IMG/VR virus record: IMGVR_UViG_3300049736_000180
Span: 1-22,279 of that record
Direction: 5' to 3' (one strand)
DNA: 22,279 nt
From: a virus
The translations under genes were made by a program, and so were the position numbers. How positions within the stretch are numbered: position 1 is the stretch's first letter; each line of letters begins with the position of its first letter. Shown here piece by piece: positions 7,500-14,032 of this stretch. The notes under the pieces are model-generated. The model worked only from the letters and a program-made list of their open reading frames with translations. It was not told the origin of the DNA and searched no databases.

Positions 7500-8408
7500 A
7501 TGAAAAATATACTAACAGTAGGACTACTAGTTCTACTCATGAGTGGGTGTGCTAGTATTCCCAGCATGACAGACTCATGTTCTTCCATTGTGATGGAAAG
7601 GTTAGGTACATGCGTTGAAGAAGCAGAAGTGGTAAATATACCTACTTATCAAGAGTTGTCTGATTTACCAGCAGCGGATACGATGCCAGTAGTTGCAGTA
7701 TACGCTTTTCAAGATAAGACAGGACAACGTAAGAGTAAAGATGGAATTGCATCTTTCTCTACTGCAGTAACCCAAGGTGCAGAATCATTTTTGATTGATG
7801 CCTTGAAGACTGCTGGAAAAGGTAAATGGTTTAGAGTTGTAGAAAGAACAAACTTAGATGCACTAATAAGAGAGCGTCAAATAGTTCGTTCTGCAAGAGA
7901 AGACTTTGCAAACCAAGATGGAAATGAGAATGCTCCAACAGGTATTCAACCATTGCTGTTTGCTGGTATCCTGCTTGACGGTGGGATAGTTGGTTATGAT
8001 ACTAACATTGAAAGCGGTGGTAGAGGCGCAAGATACTTAGGTATTGGTTCAAGTGCTTCCTATCGTAGGGATGTTGTCACCATATCGTTGAGAGGAATAT
8101 CAACTTTAACAGGTGAAATTTTGCTGAATGTACAGACTCAGAAAACGATTCTTAGTACAGGTGGTGGTTATGATGTATTCCGCTTCGTTGATATGGATAC
8201 GAAGTTAGTGGAAATGGAAGATGGCGTCGCAGCCAATGAGGGAGTTACAAAAGCAACTCGTTCAGCGATAGAACTTGCCGTCTTGGAACTAATATACCAA
8301 GGTCATGATAGAGACTTTTGGATAATAAAGGATGGACATCGACACCCACATGGAACTCATGGAAGGAACGAGAAACATTCAACAGAGGAAATAACAGATG
8401 AAGAATAA
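7500..8408 (+). CDS. csgG: curli secretion pore CsgG
   Basis: A 302-aa CsgG homologue (E. coli: 277 aa), the outer-membrane lipoprotein that forms the nonameric pore for curlin export. The lipobox LMSGC puts the lipidated Cys at residue 17. Family patterns are clear: DKTGQ followed by F-S-T-A-V-x-Q-[GS]-A, then ERTNLDALIRERQIVR, an SGGRGARYLGIG transmembrane-hairpin region, the TGEILLNVQTQKTIL strand, and the FRF(V/I)D segment. The C-terminal 35 residues are His/Glu-rich, unlike E. coli. It overlaps the first curlin-like gene by 11 nt. The host must have an outer membrane and lipoprotein sorting for this to work. Confidence 0.95.
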   Translation: MKNILTVGLLVLLMSGCASIPSMTDSCSSIVMERLGTCVEEAEVVNIPTYQELSDLPAADTMPVVAVYAFQDKTGQRKSKDGIASFSTAVTQGAESFLIDALKTAGKGKWFRVVERTNLDALIRERQIVRSAREDFANQDGNENAPTGIQPLLFAGILLDGGIVGYDTNIESGGRGARYLGIGSSASYRRDVVTISLRGISTLTGEILLNVQTQKTILSTGGGYDVFRFVDMDTKLVEMEDGVAANEGVTKATRSAIELAVLELIYQGHDRDFWIIKDGHRHPHGTHGRNEKHSTEEITDEE

Positions 8409-9126
8409 AATATTACTCATGATGTTAACATTAGGAGCGTCAACTTTAGCATTTGCTGGAGCAGACGATAATGAAGTTTGGTTACAACAATCGGGTACTG
8501 CGCTTACTTTAAACATAACACAAAAAGGTTATGGTAACAAAGTTGGTGGTGATGACTTTAGTGGTACGTCAATAGATATGTTATTGACTGGTGCTACCAA
8601 TAGTTTAACACTAGTACAATTCGGTGACAGTAACAAACTATACGGCCCATTCATTGCAGATAGTTCAACAGTAAATTTAACTTTTACTGGTGATTCAAAC
8701 TCAATGGATTGGAACGTTGGTTATCAAGGTTCAGCAGATAACTTAAATATGTTAGGAGCTGTTACAGGTTCATCTAACACATTTGATATTGATGTTGGAT
8801 ACGACCAGTCTGCAGAATACTTAAACTGGGACTTAGTAGTAGGTGGTTCAAGTAATGTATTCACAACAAAGATAGATAGTGACAATGCTGTTTGGAACTG
8901 GACTGTTACAGGTTCAACAAATGACATTAATACTATTCAGGCAGACGCAACAGATAATAAAATTACTGCAGTCTTAACTGGTTCAGGCAATGATATAGAT
9001 ATCATTCAAAAATCGGGTTCAGATACAGGTTGTCCAAGTGGTCAGTCATGTAGTGGTATTATTGATGTGAGCTTCGTGACTTCTAATGCAAATATTGACA
9101 TCGTTCAAAAAGACGATAACGATTAA
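8398..9126 (+). CDS. curlin-like fibre subunit 1
   Basis: A 242-aa secreted protein with a signal peptide (about residues 1-20, ending LAFA) and many Asn/Gln/Gly/Ser-rich repeats of the curlin type (pattern roughly N-x5-Q-x-G-x-x-N, for instance LNITQKGYGN, LTLVQFGDSN and IDIIQKSGSD). Repeats are more degenerate than in CsgA, with Trp-rich versions in the middle. Near the end is a C-x5-C pair (CPSGQSC), followed by a last strand with I-x-I-V-Q. It should be exported through CsgG as an amyloid-like subunit or nucleator. It overlaps csgG by 11 nt and the FecR gene by 41 nt. CsgA versus CsgB cannot be decided. Confidence 0.85.
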   Translation: MKNKILLMMLTLGASTLAFAGADDNEVWLQQSGTALTLNITQKGYGNKVGGDDFSGTSIDMLLTGATNSLTLVQFGDSNKLYGPFIADSSTVNLTFTGDSNSMDWNVGYQGSADNLNMLGAVTGSSNTFDIDVGYDQSAEYLNWDLVVGGSSNVFTTKIDSDNAVWNWTVTGSTNDINTIQADATDNKITAVLTGSGNDIDIIQKSGSDTGCPSGQSCSGIIDVSFVTSNANIDIVQKDDND

Positions 9127-10225
9127 TTTTCTTCTGATTGGTTCACTTGCAATTGCAGCTGAACCAATTGGTGAAATAGTCGAACAGAAAGGATACGCGG
9201 GTTTACAGAGAGACGGTTCAGAAACCATTCTCTCTGCATCCGAGTTACCCGATGTGCTGATGTATGATACAGCACAAACCGTAAACGGTAGAATGAAAAT
9301 CCAGTTCAAAGGAACTGAAGAGTTGGATTTAACAGAACATACCAAGGTTTGGATAGACGAGGTTTATTATGACCCCGACCCATCCAAGTCCAAAATGGCC
9401 ATAAGAATGGCACAAGGCACCGCCCGATTTGCTTCGGGTTTTGGTGGAAAAATTAAGAAAGCTAACATAAATATAACTACCCCGACTGCACAGATAACAG
9501 TCAACGGCACCGACTTCACTACAAGTATTGATGAAATCGGAAGGTCACTTGTTATATTGCTGCCTGATAAATGGGGAGCTCCTTCGGGAAGTATTTTAGT
9601 TAGTAATGCAGGCGGTGAAGTATTATTAGATGAGGCCTATCAAGCAACTATGGTTTCTACATATGACTCATCACCAACTAAACCAGTAGTGGTTAATGGG
9701 ATTACACCCAGTTTAATTGACAACTTATTCATTGTCAGTCCACCCGACGAGGTGAATGAACAAGTTGCAGAAGAACAAAGAAGTAACGAGAATGATAGTA
9801 ACAATGTTCTTGATGTAGATTTCTTAGAGTTCAATGACCTAGAAGAAAATTACTTTGAGGATGATGAATTAGAATACACGGAACTCGACAGAGATTTATT
9901 AGATGTCGATTTCCTACAGGATTTACTAGATGTTGTCTTGGATATTGACCGTAAGGTTGGTATTGATAGAGAAGTATCTAATGCCTTCGGAGTGGTTCGT
10001 ATTGACGGAACTCTGCCAGGCTTTGATAAAGACACTCAATACAATACAATTGTAGACAAGGGTCTTGGTCAGATATGGTTCTACAGGGAAGTGAATGGAA
10101 TTATTTCTATTAGACTCCCTATATATGCTCAAGCAAATATTAGAACTGTAACAGACGAAAAGGAGTCACTAATAAGGGTGGGTGATGGTTCGTCTCTAAA
10201 TATCACCATCACACAAACAAACTAG
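9086..10225 (+). CDS. secreted FecR-domain protein
   Basis: A 379-aa protein with an N-terminal signal sequence (basic residues 8-9, then FLLIGSLAIAA, cleavage near 25). A FecR domain follows at about residues 35-165, with the typical DLTEHTKVWIDEV strand and TPTAQITVNGTDF segment. Residues 235-290 are very acidic, with LDVDFL at 242 and again at 272. The C terminus (LNITITQTN) looks like a single curlin strand. FecR domains sense or transmit envelope signals, and FecR proteins often neighbour CHASE2 cyclases, as here (11164). The ATG at 9086 lies inside the curlin gene (41-nt overlap) without a clear ribosome site, so translation is probably coupled. No sigma factor gene is present, which argues against the classical FecI/FecR scheme. 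Confidence 0.82.
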   Translation: MQILTSFKKTITINFLLIGSLAIAAEPIGEIVEQKGYAGLQRDGSETILSASELPDVLMYDTAQTVNGRMKIQFKGTEELDLTEHTKVWIDEVYYDPDPSKSKMAIRMAQGTARFASGFGGKIKKANINITTPTAQITVNGTDFTTSIDEIGRSLVILLPDKWGAPSGSILVSNAGGEVLLDEAYQATMVSTYDSSPTKPVVVNGITPSLIDNLFIVSPPDEVNEQVAEEQRSNENDSNNVLDVDFLEFNDLEENYFEDDELEYTELDRDLLDVDFLQDLLDVVLDIDRKVGIDREVSNAFGVVRIDGTLPGFDKDTQYNTIVDKGLGQIWFYREVNGIISIRLPIYAQANIRTVTDEKESLIRVGDGSSLNITITQTN

Positions 10226-10233
10226 GAGAATAT

Positions 10234-10380
10234 ATGAATATCATAGAAAAGTTCCGCTCATGGCATGAAAAACAAATCTTTGGATTTCAAGAAGCAATGA
10301 GACTAGATGACTACCACATGATGTGGTTGGCATTCGGTGAGGGAGTTGTCTTATGTTTATTATTTCAATGGTTATTCTAA
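10234..10380 (+). CDS. 48-aa membrane microprotein
   Basis: A short reading frame of 48 codons with an excellent ribosome site (TAGGAGAATAT) just before its ATG, 8 nt after the FecR gene. The N-terminal half is charged and amphipathic (EKFRSWHEKQIFGFQEA), and the C-terminal half is one hydrophobic helix (about residues 31-48) ending in Trp-Leu-Phe at the stop. The second curlin-like gene starts 7 nt after it. It has no recognised family. The ribosome site and tight spacing argue for a real gene, perhaps an accessory of curlin export or of the FecR protein. Confidence 0.6.
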   Translation: MNIIEKFRSWHEKQIFGFQEAMRLDDYHMMWLAFGEGVVLCLLFQWLF

Positions 10381-10387
10381 AAAGAAT

Positions 10388-11029
10388 ATGAAAAGAATTT
10401 TATTATTAATTTTATTGACACCTGTAGCATGGGCTGGGGACAACCACGTCCATGTCGAACAGGTTGCAAGCGGTGATGGGACAGACCTTAACATATCCCA
10501 AGTTGGTTTTGATAACACAATCAACTTCACATTTGCACACGCAAACAATACCTTCAACTTATCACAACAAGGAAGTGGTAATTCTATTTCTTGGGTATCC
10601 TATTGGGGCTCTGGAAAAAGTTGGGGTGGTGATGTAGATGGAACAAACAATACAGAATCAGTTCAACAACTAGGTGGTGCAACATATGGTAGACACATAT
10701 GGGGTAATAGTAATACAGTAAATGTATATCAGAGTGGTACACATACACACAACCTAGACATTCATGCAGATAGTGTAGACCATGATTTACATCAATCGGG
10801 TAGTGGAAGTCACTACAACCATACATATTTTTATGGTAATACAGATGGTTCTGATACTAACATATCTCAAACAGGGAGTGCAAATCATAACTCTCAAATC
10901 AGATTACAAGGTTCATATAAAACAGACTTGAATCTAACTCAGACTGGTTCTACAGCAAAGTCATACAATCTTACACAAAATTGTGTAACTGCTGGTGGAT
11001 GTACAATAAGTATTACACAGAGTGACTAA
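10388..11029 (+). CDS. curlin-like fibre subunit 2
   Basis: A 213-aa secreted protein with a signal peptide (residues 1-17, ending VAWA) and about seven curlin-like repeats, for example LNISQVGFDN, FNLSQQGSGN, VNVYQSGTHT, TNISQTGSAN and LNLTQTGSTA. These fit the curlin pattern (Q-x-G spaced from Asn) better than those in subunit 1. The middle is rich in His, Tyr and Gly. A C-x5-C pair (CVTAGGC) precedes a final strand ISITQ at the C terminus, as in subunit 1. The ATG at 10388 is chosen for the signal peptide. CsgA or CsgB identity cannot be fixed. The stop is directly followed by the next ATG (TAAATG). Confidence 0.87.
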   Translation: MKRILLLILLTPVAWAGDNHVHVEQVASGDGTDLNISQVGFDNTINFTFAHANNTFNLSQQGSGNSISWVSYWGSGKSWGGDVDGTNNTESVQQLGGATYGRHIWGNSNTVNVYQSGTHTHNLDIHADSVDHDLHQSGSGSHYNHTYFYGNTDGSDTNISQTGSANHNSQIRLQGSYKTDLNLTQTGSTAKSYNLTQNCVTAGGCTISITQSD

Positions 11030-11194
11030 ATGAAACAGTGGTTATTTAACAAGATGGTTCCATATGCCATCCAATTCAGAGAGTGGTCAAAGGGGAAAAC
11101 ATGGATACAAATCCCATTGTGGATTTTTATATTATGGATGTTAGGATTTGCTAATCCTTACTGGTGTGTTTATCCCGTCTGCTGGATTCAGTAG
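11030..11194 (+). CDS. 54-aa membrane microprotein
   Basis: A 54-codon reading frame that begins directly after the stop of curlin-like subunit 2. It has a basic N-terminal half (KMVPYAIQFREWSKGKTW) and a Trp-rich hydrophobic helix (about residues 27-41), then a short tail with two Cys. Its 3' end overlaps the cyclase reading frame. The stop TAG runs into GTG (TAGTG at 11192-11196), an alternative start for the cyclase, so it may couple translation of the cyclase. No family is recognised. The start has no strong ribosome site of its own; coupling with the curlin stop is likely. Confidence 0.5.
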   Translation: MKQWLFNKMVPYAIQFREWSKGKTWIQIPLWIFILWMLGFANPYWCVYPVCWIQ

Positions 11195-13035
11195 TGTACA
11201 GCTGGAAGACAGTATTAGTAACAATAGGTTTACTATTTACACTTAAGATTTGGAACCCATACTTCATAGAGAATATCTCTTGGACATGGTTCGATTACTT
11301 ACATCAACAACAAGGAGAATTTTATGTGGATGACATCGTTCTTGTCGACATCGACGAGAAGTCTCTTGAAACTTTTGGACAATATCCTATACGTCGTGGT
11401 ATTTACCGTGACCTTCTTCTTGATACCCATTATAGCAATACTCATATTTTTGGTATGCTATTTTCTAAACCCGACAGAGACCCAACTCAAGACCCGATAT
11501 TTGCAGAGGGATTAGTCAACCGTCTCACAATCCTTGGAGCTGCTCCAACATCACAAATTCAAAAAGGTTCTGCACCATTTGTAGGTAATTCAACATTTGG
11601 TGGTGGTAATCCAAAAGATTTTCTTTGGAACTTCGATGGAATCGTCTCACCCATCTCAATACTGATGGAAAATACTTATGGGGTTGGAGTTGTGACGGCT
11701 ACTCCAGCTGTCACTGGAACACCAAATTTTGATGGTACTACGCGGTCTGTACCCCTATTGGTTACGGCAAACGATGAAGTATACCCATCACTAATGTTAG
11801 AAGCTTTAAGAGCTCTTAAAGGTGAACCTAGTTATCAGACAAAGATTACACCCGAAACTGGTGTAGAGTGGGTACGGATGGGAAGAGACAAACCGATAAC
11901 CACCACTCCAACCAGTGATGTAATGGTATCCTACTGGAATAAATTCCATAGAATTTCTGCTGTAGATTTACCCGAATCTAATTTCGAAAATAAGATTCTC
12001 GTGTGGGGTCTGACTGCAGAGGGTTTGAATAATCCAGTTTCAACCCCAATGGGAGTAATGTATCCCCATGAAGTGCAAGCGAACCTGCTCCAAACCGTTT
12101 TGACAGGAGTTCAAATACAACAATCCTACTATCTTGAATCCTTAGAGTCTGTTCTTCTTCTGATAGTCCTACTAATGATATTGGGTTTGGTCTACAAAGC
12201 TCCCACACTTCTTTCGGGGGTAGGGAGTCTATTGCTTGTAGTATGCCAGATTGGCGGGAGTTATTATATTTGGACTTCAGAGCTCGTTCTTTTCGATACC
12301 TTCTTTTCATCGTTGGCCTCCTTAGTTGTTTTTGGACATGCATCATTTAACAAATACTATGTAACTTTCCAAGAAAAGCAACAAATCAAGAAGCAGTTCC
12401 AAAAGTATTTATCACCCGACATGATTGAAGAGCTCCAAAAACATCCCGAAAAATTGAAACTTGGTGGAGATAGAAGGGAGATGACCTTCATGTTTATGGA
12501 CATATGTGGGTTCACCCCCATAAGCGAAGCGTTCATGAAGAATGATGACCCCGAAGGATTAGTTGAATTAATTAATAAATTCCTAGACTTACAGACAAAA
12601 ATTATTCTAAATAATGGTGGAACTATAGATAAATACATGGGCGACTGTATTATGAGTTTTTGGAATGCTCCCATGGATTGTCCCGACCATGCCGAGATGG
12701 CAGTGAAGTCTGCAGAAGAAATATTAATTGCAACCAAGGAACTCAATGAAGAACTTAAACCACTTAATCTCCCGCCTATCAATGTCGGCATTGGTATTAA
12801 TACTGGGGAGTGCATCGTTGGAAACATGGGGTCAGAACTTAGATTTGACTATTCCGTCATTGGAGATGCAGTTAACCTCGGAGCTAGACTCGAAAGCCAA
12901 ACACGAAATTATGATGGGGTGGACGTGTTGTTGGGCGAAGCAACATATAGACAGTGTCCATCTAGAGCATTCTCAGAAGTTGATAGAATTACAGTTAAAG
13001 GAAAATCAGTTCCAGTCACAGTTTACACCATCTGA
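11164..13035 (+). CDS. CHASE2-class III nucleotide cyclase
   Basis: A 623-aa membrane enzyme predicted to make cAMP. An N-terminal membrane helix (about 14-30) is followed by a periplasmic CHASE2 sensor domain (about 35-320), three membrane helices (about 325-395), and a C-terminal class III cyclase domain. Both metal-binding Asp are present (D446 in MDICGFT, D494 in KYMGDC). The substrate Lys is K490, and the transition-state Asn and Arg are N571 and R575. The second adenine-specifying position is Ser (564), where class IIIb enzymes usually have Thr, so activity is likely but substrate choice should be tested. Start is GTG 11164, or GTG 11194 coupled to the upstream stop. Its FecR neighbour is a known association. 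A nucleotide cyclase in a phage is unusual. Confidence 0.9.
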   Translation: MCLSRLLDSVVYSWKTVLVTIGLLFTLKIWNPYFIENISWTWFDYLHQQQGEFYVDDIVLVDIDEKSLETFGQYPIRRGIYRDLLLDTHYSNTHIFGMLFSKPDRDPTQDPIFAEGLVNRLTILGAAPTSQIQKGSAPFVGNSTFGGGNPKDFLWNFDGIVSPISILMENTYGVGVVTATPAVTGTPNFDGTTRSVPLLVTANDEVYPSLMLEALRALKGEPSYQTKITPETGVEWVRMGRDKPITTTPTSDVMVSYWNKFHRISAVDLPESNFENKILVWGLTAEGLNNPVSTPMGVMYPHEVQANLLQTVLTGVQIQQSYYLESLESVLLLIVLLMILGLVYKAPTLLSGVGSLLLVVCQIGGSYYIWTSELVLFDTFFSSLASLVVFGHASFNKYYVTFQEKQQIKKQFQKYLSPDMIEELQKHPEKLKLGGDRREMTFMFMDICGFTPISEAFMKNDDPEGLVELINKFLDLQTKIILNNGGTIDKYMGDCIMSFWNAPMDCPDHAEMAVKSAEEILIATKELNEELKPLNLPPINVGIGINTGECIVGNMGSELRFDYSVIGDAVNLGARLESQTRNYDGVDVLLGEATYRQCPSRAFSEVDRITVKGKSVPVTVYTI

Positions 13036-13342
13036 ACCAATCTCAACTAAGCAGTGGGCTACATTTCTCACATTACAACTTGCAGATATCTATACAACTT
13101 ATCGTGGACTTAAATACAATTGTGTTTATGAAATGAATCCGATTATTGGTGAACAACCATCAGTACCACAAATGTTTCTTGTTAAAACAATCGTTCTCTT
13201 GCCTGCAATCGAATCTGATATAAAACGAGAGTCTCTAACTCCACAAACTATGGATAATATAAATCTTTTAATGGCATTAGTTGTAGGTAATAACTATAAT
13301 GTCTGGCATGGTGCAGAAAGAAATTGTTCAAAAAGGTCTTGA
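12980..13342 (+). CDS. small multi-helix membrane protein, start uncertain
   Basis: A protein of up to 120 aa with three hydrophobic segments. The pattern LQLADIYTTYRGL, an E-x-NP-x-[IL]-G turn (EMNPIIGE) and a last helix before NNYNVWHG resemble small phage/bacterial membrane proteins of the DUF5658-like type (from pattern memory). No ATG precedes the conserved part. The start given is TTG 12980, which would overlap the cyclase by 56 nt; the next ATG (13132) would remove the conserved first helix. The true start is therefore open. It ends the curli/FecR/cyclase unit; the next gene has its own promoter. Confidence 0.6.
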   Translation: MIELQLKENQFQSQFTPSEPISTKQWATFLTLQLADIYTTYRGLKYNCVYEMNPIIGEQPSVPQMFLVKTIVLLPAIESDIKRESLTPQTMDNINLLMALVVGNNYNVWHGAERNCSKRS

Positions 13343-13366
13343 AATTTTAGAAAAAGTCCTTATAAT
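13339..13366 (+). promoter_or_regulatory. sigma70-type promoter for hsp20
   Basis: A -35 TTGAAA (13339-13344) and a -10 TATAAT (13361-13366) with 16-nt spacing, overlapping the stop of the preceding gene. It would give a leader of about 175 nt before hsp20. A T4-type late promoter sequence TATAAATA lies at 13380-13387, so hsp20 could have early and late promoters. Confidence 0.65.
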
Positions 13367-13405
13367 AGTAGTATGGTGTTATAAATACCATTGTAAGAGA
13401 ACTTA

Positions 13406-13428
13406 AAAAGAGCTCGGATTTGGAACTT
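13406..13428 (+). repeat. 23-nt imperfect direct repeat, copy 1
   Basis: The first 12 nt, AAAAGAGCTCGG, are identical with copy 2 at 13468-13479, and about 19 of 23 positions match overall. It lies in the hsp20 leader, 62 nt before copy 2. The GAGCTC core is itself a palindrome, so protein binding sites are possible. Confidence 0.7.
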
Positions 13429-13467
13429 GGATTGGGCAACGCCGACATCAAGTGACCCCATTTCTTC

Positions 13468-13490
13468 AAAAGAGCTCGGTTCTCGAACAT
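13468..13490 (+). repeat. 23-nt imperfect direct repeat, copy 2
   Basis: Second copy of the AAAAGAGCTCGG repeat, followed by a partly conserved T-x-T-x-GAAC-x-T half. Both copies lie between the hsp20 promoter and its start codon. No coding role is seen; no gene fits in 13343-13548. Confidence 0.7.
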
Positions 13491-13526
13491 TAATGCAATG
13501 CTCATTAGAGGTTGCACATTATAAAC

Positions 13527-13542
13527 TTGCTTAATAAAGGAG
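13527..13542 (+). promoter_or_regulatory. possible ROSE-like hairpin over hsp20 ribosome site
   Basis: TTGCT (13527-13531) can pair with the ribosome site AGGAG (13538-13542) across a 6-nt loop TAATAA, including one G-G pair. This is the pairing scheme of ROSE-type RNA thermometers found upstream of hsp20 genes in proteobacteria. The stem does not extend outward, so it would be weak alone. Confidence 0.3.
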
Positions 13543-13548
13543 AAAGCT

Positions 13549-13968
13549 ATGACTATATACGATGACGTATTCGGGAAATCATTCCCATTCGCAATAGGGT
13601 TCGACAGAACCGTTCAACTATTAAACCGTGCAGAACACTTGCACGATTCAACAAACTACCCACCTTACAACATTGTGAAACACAGTGATGAAGATTTCAG
13701 CGTGGAGTTAGGGGTTGCTGGATTTGACAAGAAGGAAATCTCTCTTACTAAAGAGAAGAACCAACTTATCATTGAAGGTAAGAAAGAAGAAAAAGATGAA
13801 AGAGAATTTGTACACAAATCTCTTGCAACTCGTTCTTTCAAAAGGTCATTCACACTTGCAGATGATATTGTAATTGATTCAGCACATATTGAGAATGGTA
13901 TTTTATCTATTCAATTAGTGAGAGAAATTCCCGAGGAAGATAAACCTCTAGAAATTAAAATCTCATAA
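13549..13968 (+). CDS. hsp20: small heat shock protein Hsp20 (IbpA-like)
   Basis: A 139-aa alpha-crystallin-type chaperone. The N-terminal arm (1-38) has FGKSFPFAIGFDR as in IbpA. The crystallin domain spans about 39-128 with the NYPPYNI start, the AGF-x-K-x-[ED]-I segment, the LIIEGKKEE strand and the ATRSFKRSFTLAD loop. The short tail ends LEIKI, close to the I-x-I/V assembly motif. Such proteins bind unfolding proteins without ATP. Hsp20 genes are near-universal in marine T4-like phages. The ribosome site (AAAGGAGAAAG) is strong. The gene has its own promoter and an unusually long leader. Confidence 0.95.
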   Translation: MTIYDDVFGKSFPFAIGFDRTVQLLNRAEHLHDSTNYPPYNIVKHSDEDFSVELGVAGFDKKEISLTKEKNQLIIEGKKEEKDEREFVHKSLATRSFKRSFTLADDIVIDSAHIENGILSIQLVREIPEEDKPLEIKIS

Positions 13969-13979
13969 AGCCTATATAC

Positions 13980-14013
13980 AGATGCACCCATTTGTACTAT
14001 AATGGGTGTATCT
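13980..14013 (+). promoter_or_regulatory. 13-bp inverted repeat over peroxiredoxin promoter
   Basis: Arms AGATGCACCCATT (13980-13992) and AATGGGTGTATCT (14001-14013), with one G-T pair and an 8-nt loop, follow the hsp20 stop by 11 nt. The -10 TATAAT (13998-14003) lies across the loop and right arm; the -35 candidate is TATACA (13975-13980) at 17 nt. It can be an operator for a dimeric regulator or, as RNA, a terminator-like hairpin after hsp20. The following sequence has no T-run, which weakens the terminator reading. Confidence 0.6.
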
Positions 14014-14032
14014 ACTATTATGGAGATTAGAT

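Noticed and set aside
9046-9345. Minus-strand open frame of 99 codons
   Set aside because: It lies opposite the curlin and FecR genes, has no ribosome site and no recognisable protein features.
9086-10225. FecI/FecR iron-uptake regulator
   Set aside because: There is no sigma factor or TonB receptor nearby, and the protein has a cleavable-type signal sequence rather than an anti-sigma N terminus.
8398-11029. DNA tandem repeats or CRISPR in the Asn/Gln-rich region
   Set aside because: The repetition is at the protein level (curlin motif); the DNA copies differ and have no regular spacers.
11978-12346. Minus-strand open frame of 122 codons
   Set aside because: It is the antisense of the CHASE2 membrane region; composition is that of a shadow frame.
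12728-12979. Long upstream extension of the gene ending at 13342
   Set aside because: It lies in another frame inside the conserved cyclase domain and has no signal of its own.
13406-13490. tRNA or tRNA-like element
   Set aside because: GGTTCTCGAAC recalls a T-arm, but no acceptor stem or anticodon arm can be built around it.
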